Source: Alphaproteobacteria bacterium
GTDB lineage: Bacteria; Pseudomonadota; Alphaproteobacteria; CALKHQ01
Direction: 5' to 3'
DNA: 64,000 nucleotides
NCBI GenBank assembly: GCA_041396705.1
Contig: JAWKYB010000016.1
Coordinates: 1-64,000 of the forward strand
Shown here: piece by piece, positions 24,151 to 31,888 of the stretch
Position numbering within the stretch: position 1 is the first letter of the stretch
How the letters are laid out: each line of letters begins with the position of its first letter
Made by a program: the position numbers and the translations under genes
Notes under the pieces: model-generated
Databases searched by the model: none
Told to the model about the DNA's origin: nothing
The model's input: the letters and a program-made list of their open reading frames with translations, nothing else

Positions 24151-25872
24151 ATGCAAGCAACCGGCTCCAGCCCAGCTCAACCCAGTGAGTGGCGCCGCTA
24201 TGTGGCCTTTTCCTTCGCCACCTCCGACGTCCTGATCGAGCTGGACGCCGCGCAGCAGATCGCATTCATCACCGGTGCGGCGGAAGAGCTGATCGGCATG
24301 ACGCCGGCGCAGCTGCTCGGCAAGCGGTTCGTCGACCTGGTCTCGTCCGCCGACCGGGCGCACATCGCCGACGTGCTGGCCAGCCTCCAGCCCGGGCGCC
24401 GGATGCAACAGCGCACGATCGGCTTCGTGCTTGGCCGGACGATGATCAGGCTGTCCGGCTTCAAGCTGCCGGACGATCCGCAGCGCATCTACCTCGCCGG
24501 CTCGCGTGCGATCTCGACCATCGACCCGCGGACCGCCGCGACGCGCGACGAGCAGACCGGCCTGCTCGGCCGCGACGACTTTTCCGCCATGGTCGAGGAT
24601 CAGATCAGGCTGCTCGGCACCGCCGGCCAGGCCGGTGCGCTGACGCTGCTGCAGATCGAGGACCTCGAGGGCTTGCAGAAGCGGCTGGACGGCCGCAAGG
24701 CGAGCCGGCTCTATGCCGAGCTCGGAACCCTGCTGCGCTCCTACTCGCGTGGCGGCGATTCCGCCGGGCGGCTGTCCGAGGACAAGTACGGCATCGTCTA
24801 CGACCACACCGAGGTGATGGCCGGCATGGCCGCCAAGCTGCGCGAGCTGATCAAGCGCGCCGACCCGGCCGGCGACGCCCGCTTCCTGGAGCGGACGATC
24901 GACCTCGGCGACCACACGCTCAACGAGCGCGAGGCGGTGCAGGCGATCCGCTATGCCGTCAACCGCTTCGTCGAGACCGACGCCGCCAAGTTCGACATCG
25001 CCTCGATCGAAACCGGCATCGAGCGGCTGGCCGGCGAGACGGCGGGCCGCATCGAGCAGCTGAAGCGGACGATCAACAGCCAGTCGTTCAGCCTCGCCTT
25101 CCAGCCGATCGCATCGCTGGCGGACCGCACCGTGGTTCACCACGAGGCGCTGATCCGCTTCAGGAAGGACGAGTCGCCCTATGAGGCGATCGTGTTCGCC
25201 GAGGAGGTCGGCATCATCGAGGACCTCGACCTGGCGGTCGCCCGCAAGGTGCGCGACTTCCTGTGGAACGAGAGCCTGACGTCGCCGGACCTCAGGATCG
25301 CGGTCAACCTTTCGGCGCGGTCGCTGGAAAGCGACAGCTTCCTGGAACAGCTGTGCGAGGACAATGCCGGCGACGCCGACCTGCGCGCCCGCCTGATGTT
25401 CGAGGTGACCGAGTCCTACAAGGTGCGCAACCTGGAGCGGATGGACAACGTCATCCAGTCGCTGCGCGCCGACGGGCACCTGCTGTGCCTCGACGACTTC
25501 GGCGGCGGCGGCGCTTCGTTCGACTACATCCAGAACGTCCAGGTCGACTATGTGAAGCTGGACGGCACCTATGTCCGGCGCATGATCAAGAACGACCGCG
25601 ACGCGCACATCCTGAAGGCGATGGCCGATCTCTGCGCCAATCTGAGCGTCGAGACGATCGCGGAGTTCGTCGAGACCGAGGAACAGGCCGACCGCCTGCG
25701 CGTCATCGGCATCCACTACGGCCAGGGCTATCTGTTCGGCCGGCCCAGCGAAGAGCCCGCGGCACAGATCCTCCGCCCGGCAAGCCGGGCGCCGCTGGCT
25801 CGCGCCAGGCCGGCAACCGCCGCATCGCCTGATCCGGCGCCGGCGGCGCCCTCCGCTGCAACCAACAATTAA
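24151..25872 (+). CDS. PAS - degenerate GGDEF - EAL protein (probable c-di-GMP phosphodiesterase)
   Basis: Cytoplasmic protein of 573 residues with no membrane segment. Residues about 15-100 resemble a PAS domain (FSFATSDVLIELD to GKRFVDLVSS). A degenerate GGDEF domain follows, its signature position reading RLSEDKYGIVY. A complete EAL domain covers about 300-545: HHEALIRF, AVNLSARS, FEVTESYK, CLDDFGGGGASF, VKLDGTYV, IAEFVETEEQ and YGQGYLFG. All metal, base and loop-6 glutamates are present, though loop 6 is GGGGAS instead of GTGYSS. The start at 24151 is chosen by alignment with the downstream paralogue; ATG 24121 would add ten residues. The Ala/Pro-rich C-terminus is probably disordered. 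The paralogue begins 102 bases later. Confidence 0.87.
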   Translation: MQATGSSPAQPSEWRRYVAFSFATSDVLIELDAAQQIAFITGAAEELIGMTPAQLLGKRFVDLVSSADRAHIADVLASLQPGRRMQQRTIGFVLGRTMIRLSGFKLPDDPQRIYLAGSRAISTIDPRTAATRDEQTGLLGRDDFSAMVEDQIRLLGTAGQAGALTLLQIEDLEGLQKRLDGRKASRLYAELGTLLRSYSRGGDSAGRLSEDKYGIVYDHTEVMAGMAAKLRELIKRADPAGDARFLERTIDLGDHTLNEREAVQAIRYAVNRFVETDAAKFDIASIETGIERLAGETAGRIEQLKRTINSQSFSLAFQPIASLADRTVVHHEALIRFRKDESPYEAIVFAEEVGIIEDLDLAVARKVRDFLWNESLTSPDLRIAVNLSARSLESDSFLEQLCEDNAGDADLRARLMFEVTESYKVRNLERMDNVIQSLRADGHLLCLDDFGGGGASFDYIQNVQVDYVKLDGTYVRRMIKNDRDAHILKAMADLCANLSVETIAEFVETEEQADRLRVIGIHYGQGYLFGRPSEEPAAQILRPASRAPLARARPATAASPDPAPAAPSAATNN

Positions 25873-25948
25873 TGCCGGCGACGTAGTATTGGTCGCGGAA
25901 GCTCTTCGCTACCGCAAGTCGCGCGGAGATATTCCATCGATCATTTGG

Positions 25949-25954
25949 TATAAT
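25949..25954 (+). promoter_or_regulatory. Possible -10 element before the second EAL gene
   Basis: A perfect TATAAT in an AT-rich patch (25930-25965) 20 bases before ATG 25975. No good -35 is seen at 16-18 bases (GAGATA), so it may be an incidental match or need an activator. Confidence 0.3.
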
Positions 25955-25974
25955 TGAGAATTCACAGGTCGCCA

Positions 25975-27666
25975 ATGCCAGTTCCGCTTGGAAGTCCCGG
26001 AAACGACCGCGATTGGCGCCGCTTCGTCGCCTTCTCGTTCGCCGCGTCCGACGTTCTGATCGAGGTGGACGGGATCGGCGTGGTCACGTTCGTGACCGGC
26101 GCGACCGAGGAACTGGTCGGCCTGCGCGCCGACGCGATTCCCGGCAAGCGCCTGCTCGACCTGGTCAGCCGCCAGGACCGTCAGGCCCTGGCCGAGGCCC
26201 TGGGCACGGTCAAGCCCGGCCATCGCATGAACCCGCTGCCGGTCGGCTTCGTCCTGGCCGGCGCCCTGGTGCACATGTCCGGGTTCAAGCTGCCGCAGGA
26301 CCCCGGCCACGCCTATCTGACCGCCGCGCGGGTGATGATCCCGAGCGCCCGCCACGCCGGCGTGGCCCGCGACGAACGCACCGGCCTGCTCTGCTGCGAG
26401 GATTTCACCCGGCTGGTCGAGGACCAGATCCGCCTGATCCAGGATTCCGGCCAGGAAGCCGCGCTGACGCTGATGCGGCTGGAGGGCCTGGACCAGCTGC
26501 GCCAGCGCATCGGCGACGCGGAGCTGGCCAACCTGATGCACGAGCTGGGGCGCGTGCTGCAGGCCTATTCGCTCGGCGGCGACTCCGCCGGCCAGCTCGA
26601 CGACGACAAGTACGGCGTCGTCTTCACGCCGGGCACGGGCGTCGCGGAGCTGATGGGGCGCCTGCGCGGCCTGCTGAGCGACGTGGACCCGACCGGCCAG
26701 GCCGGACTGGTCGAAGAAACCGTCGCCCTGCACGGGCCGGTGCTCGGCCACCAGGACGCTGCCCAGGCGATCCGCTATGCCGTCAACCGGTTCATCGACG
26801 CCGACGCCCGCGAATTCGACATCCGCTCGCTCGAGGACGGCATCCAACAGCGCCTGCAGGAAACGGTCGGCCGGATCGGGGCGTTGCGTCGCATCATCGC
26901 CGAGGACGCCTTTACGCTGGCGTTCCAGCCCATCGTCGAGCTGCAGACCCGCGCCGTCCACCACTACGAGGCGCTGACCCGTTTCGAAGGTGGTGCCTCG
27001 CCATTCGAGATGATCACCTTCGCCGAGCAGGTCGGGATCATCGAGGACTTCGACCTCGCCGTCGTTCGTCGGGTCCTCGCCACGCTGCGGGCCCACGCCG
27101 ACCGGCCCGAACCGCTCAGCATCGCCGTCAATCTGTCGGCGCGGTCGCTTGAAGGCGATCTGTTCGTCGCCGCGCTGCGCGCCCTGCTCGCGACCGAGCC
27201 GGCCCTGCGCCGGCGCCTGCTGTTCGAGATCACCGGATCGTACAAGGCGAAGGATCTGCGGCAGACCGATGCCGTGATCCAGGCCCTGCGCACCGACGGG
27301 CATCTGGTCTGCCTCGACGACTTCGGCGCCGGCGGCGCGTCGTTCGACTATCTGCAGGCGCTCCACCTCGACTTCGTCAAGCTGGACGGCGCCTATGTCC
27401 GCAAGATGCTGCAGAATCGCCGCGACGCCCAGATCATGCGCGGCATGGCCGCCCTGTGCCACAGCCTGAAGATCGACACCATCGGCGAATTCGTCGAGAC
27501 CGAAGACCAGGCAACCCGGCTGTGCCGGCTCGGCGTCCGCCTCGCCCAGGGCTGGCTGTTCGCCAAGCCGGGCCCGATCCCGCAGTCGGGCAATGCGGAG
27601 GACGGCGCGCCCGCGCCGGCGGTGCGGTCGGTGCAATGGGCCGACGACCAGACGCGGTGGGACTGA
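25975..27666 (+). CDS. PAS - degenerate GGDEF - EAL paralogue, catalytic loop altered
   Basis: A 563-residue tandem paralogue of the preceding gene with the same order: PAS-like FSFAASDVLIEVD, degenerate GGDEF (QLDDDKYGVVF) and EAL. The EAL domain keeps HYEALTRF, AVNLSARS, CLDDFGAGGASF, VKLDGAYV, GEFVETEDQ and AQGWLF. The FE(V/I)TES motif reads FEITGSYK, so the loop-6 glutamate is Gly. In characterised EAL enzymes (RocR Glu268) this residue is needed for Mg2+ and c-di-GMP handling. I infer a weakened or ligand-binding-only domain. The two proteins may form a heterodimer or divide signal input between them. A TTG at 25954 could extend the N-terminus by seven residues. A terminator-like hairpin lies 56 bases after the stop. 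Confidence 0.86.
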   Translation: MPVPLGSPGNDRDWRRFVAFSFAASDVLIEVDGIGVVTFVTGATEELVGLRADAIPGKRLLDLVSRQDRQALAEALGTVKPGHRMNPLPVGFVLAGALVHMSGFKLPQDPGHAYLTAARVMIPSARHAGVARDERTGLLCCEDFTRLVEDQIRLIQDSGQEAALTLMRLEGLDQLRQRIGDAELANLMHELGRVLQAYSLGGDSAGQLDDDKYGVVFTPGTGVAELMGRLRGLLSDVDPTGQAGLVEETVALHGPVLGHQDAAQAIRYAVNRFIDADAREFDIRSLEDGIQQRLQETVGRIGALRRIIAEDAFTLAFQPIVELQTRAVHHYEALTRFEGGASPFEMITFAEQVGIIEDFDLAVVRRVLATLRAHADRPEPLSIAVNLSARSLEGDLFVAALRALLATEPALRRRLLFEITGSYKAKDLRQTDAVIQALRTDGHLVCLDDFGAGGASFDYLQALHLDFVKLDGAYVRKMLQNRRDAQIMRGMAALCHSLKIDTIGEFVETEDQATRLCRLGVRLAQGWLFAKPGPIPQSGNAEDGAPAPAVRSVQWADDQTRWD

Positions 27667-27721
27667 GCGGCACTCCGGGCCGCCGAAACCTTGGCGTCGT
27701 CTTGCCTTCTCGGCGGTTCAC

Positions 27722-27743
27722 ACGCATGGCAGCCATGCGTTTT
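27722..27743 (+). terminator. Rho-independent terminator-like hairpin after the EAL pair
   Basis: Stem ACGCATGG (27722-27729), loop CAG, complementary CCATGCGT (27733-27740), then TTT. The stem is perfect over 8 bp and is directly followed by T residues, as in a short intrinsic terminator. The rest of 27667-27809 shows no gene. Confidence 0.5.
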
Positions 27744-27809
27744 GTGCGCTGCACAATGCACTGGCGTACCCCTAGCTTAGAGGTCCTGACACTCGGTTGG
27801 AGACCTGCG

Positions 27810-28002
27810 ATGAACCGGCAAGAAGCCAGCCTCGAACCCGCCGCGATCACCCACGAGACGATCGCCGCCTATGTGGCCCGCGGCCGCGCTGCGCGCCGCG
27901 TACATGGCGCATGCGCTGCGCGCCCTGGGTCGCCTGCTGATCGGCCGCCGCACCGTCGCCGATCGCGCCAAGACCCGGCAGCCCGTCGGACACACCGCCT
28001 GA
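27810..28002 (+). pseudogene. Small basic unknown protein, frameshifted as sequenced
   Basis: ATG 27810 opens a frame beginning MNRQEASLEPAAITHETIAA and YVARGRA. A second frame continues with LRAAYMAHALRALGRLLIGR and RTVADRAKTRQPVGHTA up to TGA 28002. Joining them needs two added bases in the run GGCCGCGCTGCGC near 27886-27890, giving a 64-residue basic helical protein. Short proteins with a TAYVARGRxLRxxxM pattern are common in alphaproteobacteria and have no known function. The loss of GC from a CGCGC run matches the breaks in the APH-like gene. No domain is recognised. Confidence 0.5.
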
Positions 28003-28138
28003 TCGGACCTTGCCAGCGGCGTCAGGCGGCGCATGACGGGCCGGTGAGCCCGCCACCGCCGAAGCCGCCGCTTTCATCGTCCACGGCCTGCCCCAGGCCC
28101 TGGCGGCATGTTCCGCCGCCCGGGCCGCGGGCCGGCCG

Positions 28139-28474
28139 GTGACCCTGGTCAGCGCCGCCGGCTGCGCTCAGTCCGCCGGGGTGGGCTGGTTCGCCGCCGT
28201 CGTCGACCAGGCGCGGGAGGCATGCCCCGACGTCGCGATCGGCGCGATCCTCGACTGCACCGATGCCACGGGCCGGGCGCTGCAGGCCATCTCGGTCGGC
28301 CTGCGCCGCCTCGTGGTTGCGGCCGACTGCCCTGCCCTGCCGGCACTGTCCGACCTGGCGGCGCAGGCCGGCGCGACGATCCTGACCGCGCCGCCCGACG
28401 CGATCGACCTGGCAGCGGTCGCCGACGTGCATGCCGCCTGCCGGGCGGCATTCGGCCTCGCCCCCGCATCCTGA
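28139..28474 (+). CDS. Conserved hypothetical protein (possibly N-terminally truncated by a frameshift)
   Basis: Frame of 111 residues from GTG 28139 with an alpha/beta pattern: VTLVSAAGCAQSAGVGWFAA, AIGAILDCTDATGRALQAI, LRRLVVAADCPALPAL. The reading frame is open and coding-like back to about 28047 (AAFIVHGLPQALAACSAA), but lacks a start codon there. ATG 28033 would connect if one T at 28045 were removed, giving about 147 residues. The family is unknown to me. It lies 83 bases before the class I aldolase gene and on the same strand. Confidence 0.5.
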   Translation: MTLVSAAGCAQSAGVGWFAAVVDQAREACPDVAIGAILDCTDATGRALQAISVGLRRLVVAADCPALPALSDLAAQAGATILTAPPDAIDLAAVADVHAACRAAFGLAPAS

Positions 28475-28557
28475 CGGCTTTTTCGCTTGCGCGCCGCCGC
28501 GCGCGCCCGATACCAACGCGCCCACATCTGCCGCCGCCACGATCGGGAGCATCGGCC

Positions 28558-29478
28558 ATGCGCGTGACGCAACGGGTTCGCCGCATTCTGCAGAACTACG
28601 AGAGCGACAATCCCGGGACCAAGACCAACCTGGCTCGCATCCTGATGGCCGGCAAGCTGGGCGGCACCGGCAAGATGATCATCCTGCCGGTCGACCAGGG
28701 CTTCGAGCATGGTCCGGCACGCAGCTTCGCCCCGAACCCGGTCGCCTACGACCCGCATTATCTGTTCCGGCTGGCGGTCGAGGCCGGGCTGAACGCCTAT
28801 GCCGCGCCGCTCGGGTGCGCTGGAGGCAGGGCCGACAGCTATGCCGGCGCGGTGCCGCTGATCCTGAAAATGAACAGCGCCAATACCCTGCCCGCCAGCG
28901 TGCAGGACCAGGCGGTCACCGCCTCGGTCGAGGATGCGTTGCGGCTCGGCTGCTGCGCCGTCGGCTTCACCATCTACCCGGGCGTCGACGCCACCTACGA
29001 CATGTACGAGGAGGTCCGCGACATGATCGCCGAGGCGAAGGCCTGCGGGCTCGCCTCCGTGGTCTGGGCCTATCCGCGCGGCGCGATGTCGAAGGACGGC
29101 GAGACCGCCATCGACGTGGTCGGCTATTCCGCCCACATGGCCTGCCTGCTCGGCGCCCACATCGTCAAGGTCAAGCTGCCGACCGACCACCTGGAGCAAG
29201 CCGAGGCCAAGAAGGTCTACCAGTCGCAGAAGATCGCCATCAAGACGCAGGCCCAGCGGGTCGCGCACATCGTGGAGTGCTGCTTCGCCGGGCGGCGCAT
29301 CGTCGTCTTCTCCGGCGGCGCGGCCAAGGGTGCCGACGCGGTGTTCCAGGATGCGCGCGACATCCGCGACGGCGGCGGCAACGGCTCGATCATCGGCCGC
29401 AACAGCTTCCAGCGCTCCTACGACGACGCCCGCGCGCTGCTCGACCGGCTGATCCGCATCTACCAGGGACGGGAATGA
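28558..29478 (+). CDS. Class I fructose-bisphosphate aldolase (DhnA/FbaB type)
   Basis: Schiff-base aldolase of 306 residues belonging to the archaeal-type DeoC/FbaB class I family. Visible: KMIILPVDQGFEHGPARSF (about 41-59), VGFTIYPGVDATYDMYEEV (about 138-156), VWAYPRGAMS, and the lysine-bearing HIVKVKLPTDH (about 201-211). FSGGAAKGADAV and IIGRNSFQR form the phosphate-binding end. It cleaves fructose-1,6-bisphosphate to triose phosphates. A second, different DeoC-like aldolase lies at 59279-60073. The stop overlaps the thiE start by four bases. Confidence 0.92.
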   Translation: MRVTQRVRRILQNYESDNPGTKTNLARILMAGKLGGTGKMIILPVDQGFEHGPARSFAPNPVAYDPHYLFRLAVEAGLNAYAAPLGCAGGRADSYAGAVPLILKMNSANTLPASVQDQAVTASVEDALRLGCCAVGFTIYPGVDATYDMYEEVRDMIAEAKACGLASVVWAYPRGAMSKDGETAIDVVGYSAHMACLLGAHIVKVKLPTDHLEQAEAKKVYQSQKIAIKTQAQRVAHIVECCFAGRRIVVFSGGAAKGADAVFQDARDIRDGGGNGSIIGRNSFQRSYDDARALLDRLIRIYQGRE

Positions 29479-30137
29479 GCGAAGCCCCGACCGGCGGCAC
29501 GGAGCGGACCTGCCGGCTCTACCTCGTCACGCCGGCGACGCTCGAGCCGGCGGGCTTTGCGGAGCGTCTGACCGAGGCGCTCGACGCCGGCGACGTCGCC
29601 TGCGTGCAGCTGCGGCTGAAGGACGTCGACGACGATGCGATCCGGCGCGCCGCCGACGCGCTGCGCCCGGTCTGCCACGACCGCGACGTGGCGCTGATCA
29701 TGAACGACAGGCCGGACCTGGCGGCCGAGACCGGCTGCGACGGCGTGCATATCGGCCAGGAGGACGCTTCCTACGCGGAGGCCCGGCGCCTGGTCGGCGA
29801 CGAGGCCATCGTCGGCGTGACCTGCCACGACAGCCGCCACCTGGCAATGGAGGCAGCCGAACGCGGCGCCGACTATGTCGCCTTCGGCGCCTTCTTCCCG
29901 ACCCGGACCAAGGAGCGCAAATTCGCGCCATCGCCCGAGCTGCTGACCTGGTGGCAGGACATCTTCGAGATCCCCTGCGTCGCCATCGGCGGCATCACGC
30001 CGGAAAACTGCGGCGTGCTGGTCCAGGCCGGCGCCGATTTCCTGGCCGTGGTCAGCGCGGTGTGGGAGCATCCCCGAGGACCGGGCGCAGCCGTCCGGGC
30101 CTTCAACGCACAGATCGCCGCGGCGCTTGCCGGCTGA
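29475..30137 (+). CDS. thiE: Thiamine phosphate synthase
   Basis: ThiE joins the hydroxymethylpyrimidine and thiazole moieties to make thiamine phosphate. The 220-residue TIM-barrel protein has LYLVTPATLEP, VACVQLRLKDVDDD (about 44-57), LIMNDRPDLAAETG, GVHIGQEDASY, IVGVTCHDSRHLA, GAFFPTRTKER and VAIGGITPENC. The start ATG overlaps the aldolase stop by four bases, so both are translated from one message. No thi-box riboswitch was recognised upstream of the pair. Confidence 0.93.
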   Translation: MSEAPTGGTERTCRLYLVTPATLEPAGFAERLTEALDAGDVACVQLRLKDVDDDAIRRAADALRPVCHDRDVALIMNDRPDLAAETGCDGVHIGQEDASYAEARRLVGDEAIVGVTCHDSRHLAMEAAERGADYVAFGAFFPTRTKERKFAPSPELLTWWQDIFEIPCVAIGGITPENCGVLVQAGADFLAVVSAVWEHPRGPGAAVRAFNAQIAAALAG

Positions 30138-30215
30138 TCCCGCGCCGCCATTGAACCGGGCCCGGCCGCCCGCTATAAGCCTCAGCGCCCTGCGAGGGAA
30201 ATGACGGACACATCG

Positions 30216-30786
30216 ATGAAAATCAACGGCAACGAAATCCGGCCCGGCAACGTGATCGACTACCAGGGCCGGGCTGTGGCGCGCGGTGAAGATCCAGCAC
30301 GTCAAGCCCGGCAAGGGACCGGCCTACATGCAGGTCGAGCTTAAGGACCTGCGCGACGGCACCAAGCTGAACGAGCGTTTCCGCGCCTCCGAGACGGTGG
30401 AGCGCGCCCGGCTGGACGAGAAGGACTATCAGTATCTCTATGCCGAGGGCGACGCCTACACCTTCATGGACACCGAGACCTACGAGCAGATCTCGCTGAG
30501 CGCCGACATGATCGGCGAGGAGAACGTGCCGTTCCTGCAGGAGAGCATGGTGGTGACGGTCGAGAGCTACGAGGGCGAGCCGATCGGGGTCACCCTGCCG
30601 CCGACCGTGGTGATGGAGATCGTCGAGGCCGACGCCGTGGTCAAGGGCCAGACCGCCTCGTCGTCGTTCAAGCCGGCGTTGCTGGAGAACGGGGTGCGCA
30701 TCATGGTGCCGCCGCACATCGAGACCGGCACCCGCGTGGTGGTCAACACCGCCGACCGCAGCTACGTCGAGCGCGCGCGGGACTGA
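30216..30786 (+). pseudogene. efp: Elongation factor P, frameshifted as sequenced
   Basis: EF-P relieves ribosome stalling at polyproline. The frame from ATG 30216 reads MKINGNEIRPGNVIDYQGR and then shifts. The second frame gives AVKIQHVKPGKGPAYMQVEL, VERARLDEKDYQYLYAEGD, ESYEGEPIGVTLPPTVVMEI and ends in TRVVVNTADRSYVERARD at 30786. One extra G in the GGG at 30271-30273 accounts for it (expected CGG-CTG-TGG). Correction gives 189 residues, normal for EF-P. The usual modifiable Lys position in the tip HVKPGKGPA is intact. Error in the sequence is likelier than a true null. Confidence 0.88.
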
Positions 30787-30888
30787 CCCGGGCCGAGATT
30801 CGCGGCGCCGGCGCCTTAGGCCGCGGCTGCCCGGGCCCGGCCCGGGGCCGCGGTGCACGCTTCATTTCGCAACCGAAAGACCCGCACC

Positions 30889-31722
30889 ATGCCGAATCCG
30901 ACCCCGCGCCGCACCGCGCTGATCAACGTCATGGCCAAGGCGGCGTTCAAGGCCGCGCGCAGCCTGGTGCACGACTTCGGGGAGATCGAGCAGCTGCAGG
31001 TGTCGCGCAAGGGACCGGGCGACTTCGTCAGTCAGGCCGACCTGCGCGCCGAGAAGCTGATCCGCGAGGAACTGGCGAAGGCCCGGCCCGATTTCGGATT
31101 CCTGCTGGAGGAAGGCGGCGCGATCAGCGGCGACGGCGAGCACGTCTGGCTGGTCGACCCGCTGGACGGTACCAACAACTTCCTGCATGGCCTGCCCCAC
31201 TTCTCGATCTCGATCGGGCTCAAGCAGGGCGAAGACGTCGTCGCCGGCGTGGTCTACGACCCGCTGCGCGACGAGCTGTTCTGGGCCGAACGCGGGGTCG
31301 GCGCCTATGTCGCCGATCGCCGCGCGCTCGACCGCCGGCTGCGCGTCGGCGGCCGCCGCCAGCTCGCCGACGCGATGCTGGCGACCGGGCTGGCGCCGGC
31401 CCGCGCCTTCGACCCGGGCCACCGCGCCGCGTTCATGGCCGAGTTCGAGGCGATGACCGCCGCGTCCAGCGGCGTGCGCCGCTGGGGCTCCGCTGCGCTC
31501 GACCTCGCCTATGTCGCCGCCGGCCGGTTCGACGGCTTCTGGGAGAACGGGCTGGCGCCGTGGGACATGGCGGCGGGCATCGTGCTGATCCGCGAGGCGG
31601 GCGGCACGGTCTCGGACATCACCGGCGCCGCCACGCCGCTGTCCGGCCAGGGCGTGATCGCGGCCAACCCGACCCTGCACACCGCGATGGTCAAGACCCT
31701 GCGCGGCCTGCGGAAACGCTGA
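30889..31722 (+). CDS. suhB: Inositol monophosphatase family protein (SuhB)
   Basis: Magnesium-dependent phosphatase of 277 residues. Metal site motifs are LLEEGGAI (about 72-79), VDPLDGTNNFLHG (about 92-104) and the C-terminal APWDMAAGIVLIREAGG (about 222-238). The fold and length match SuhB. SuhB acts on inositol-1-phosphate and in E. coli also joins rRNA antitermination complexes. ATG 30889 is used; a GTG at 30853 would add a 12-residue leader. The 102-base gap from efp is GC-palindromic but has no evident terminator T-tract. Confidence 0.9.
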   Translation: MPNPTPRRTALINVMAKAAFKAARSLVHDFGEIEQLQVSRKGPGDFVSQADLRAEKLIREELAKARPDFGFLLEEGGAISGDGEHVWLVDPLDGTNNFLHGLPHFSISIGLKQGEDVVAGVVYDPLRDELFWAERGVGAYVADRRALDRRLRVGGRRQLADAMLATGLAPARAFDPGHRAAFMAEFEAMTAASSGVRRWGSAALDLAYVAAGRFDGFWENGLAPWDMAAGIVLIREAGGTVSDITGAATPLSGQGVIAANPTLHTAMVKTLRGLRKR

Positions 31723-31888
31723 GGGCAGGTTTGCGCCTGGACGCCGAGTCGTCTAGGTTACTGAGCGATTCGTCATAGTTTCGCCGTATTGCCGCTACGT
31801 TCTGACGGCTGGCGGCAACCGCCTCGTTGCGCGGCCCACGGCAGGGGTCGCCGCGACCGCGGTTCCGCGCAAGGCGACAGCAGATGGG

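Noticed and set aside
25949..25954. Strong sigma70 promoter before the second EAL gene
   Set aside because: The -10 is perfect but no recognisable -35 is in place; kept only as a low-confidence site.
30216..30786. Programmed frameshift in efp
   Set aside because: EF-P is not known to be recoded; the extra G sits in a simple GGG run, so an indel is likelier.
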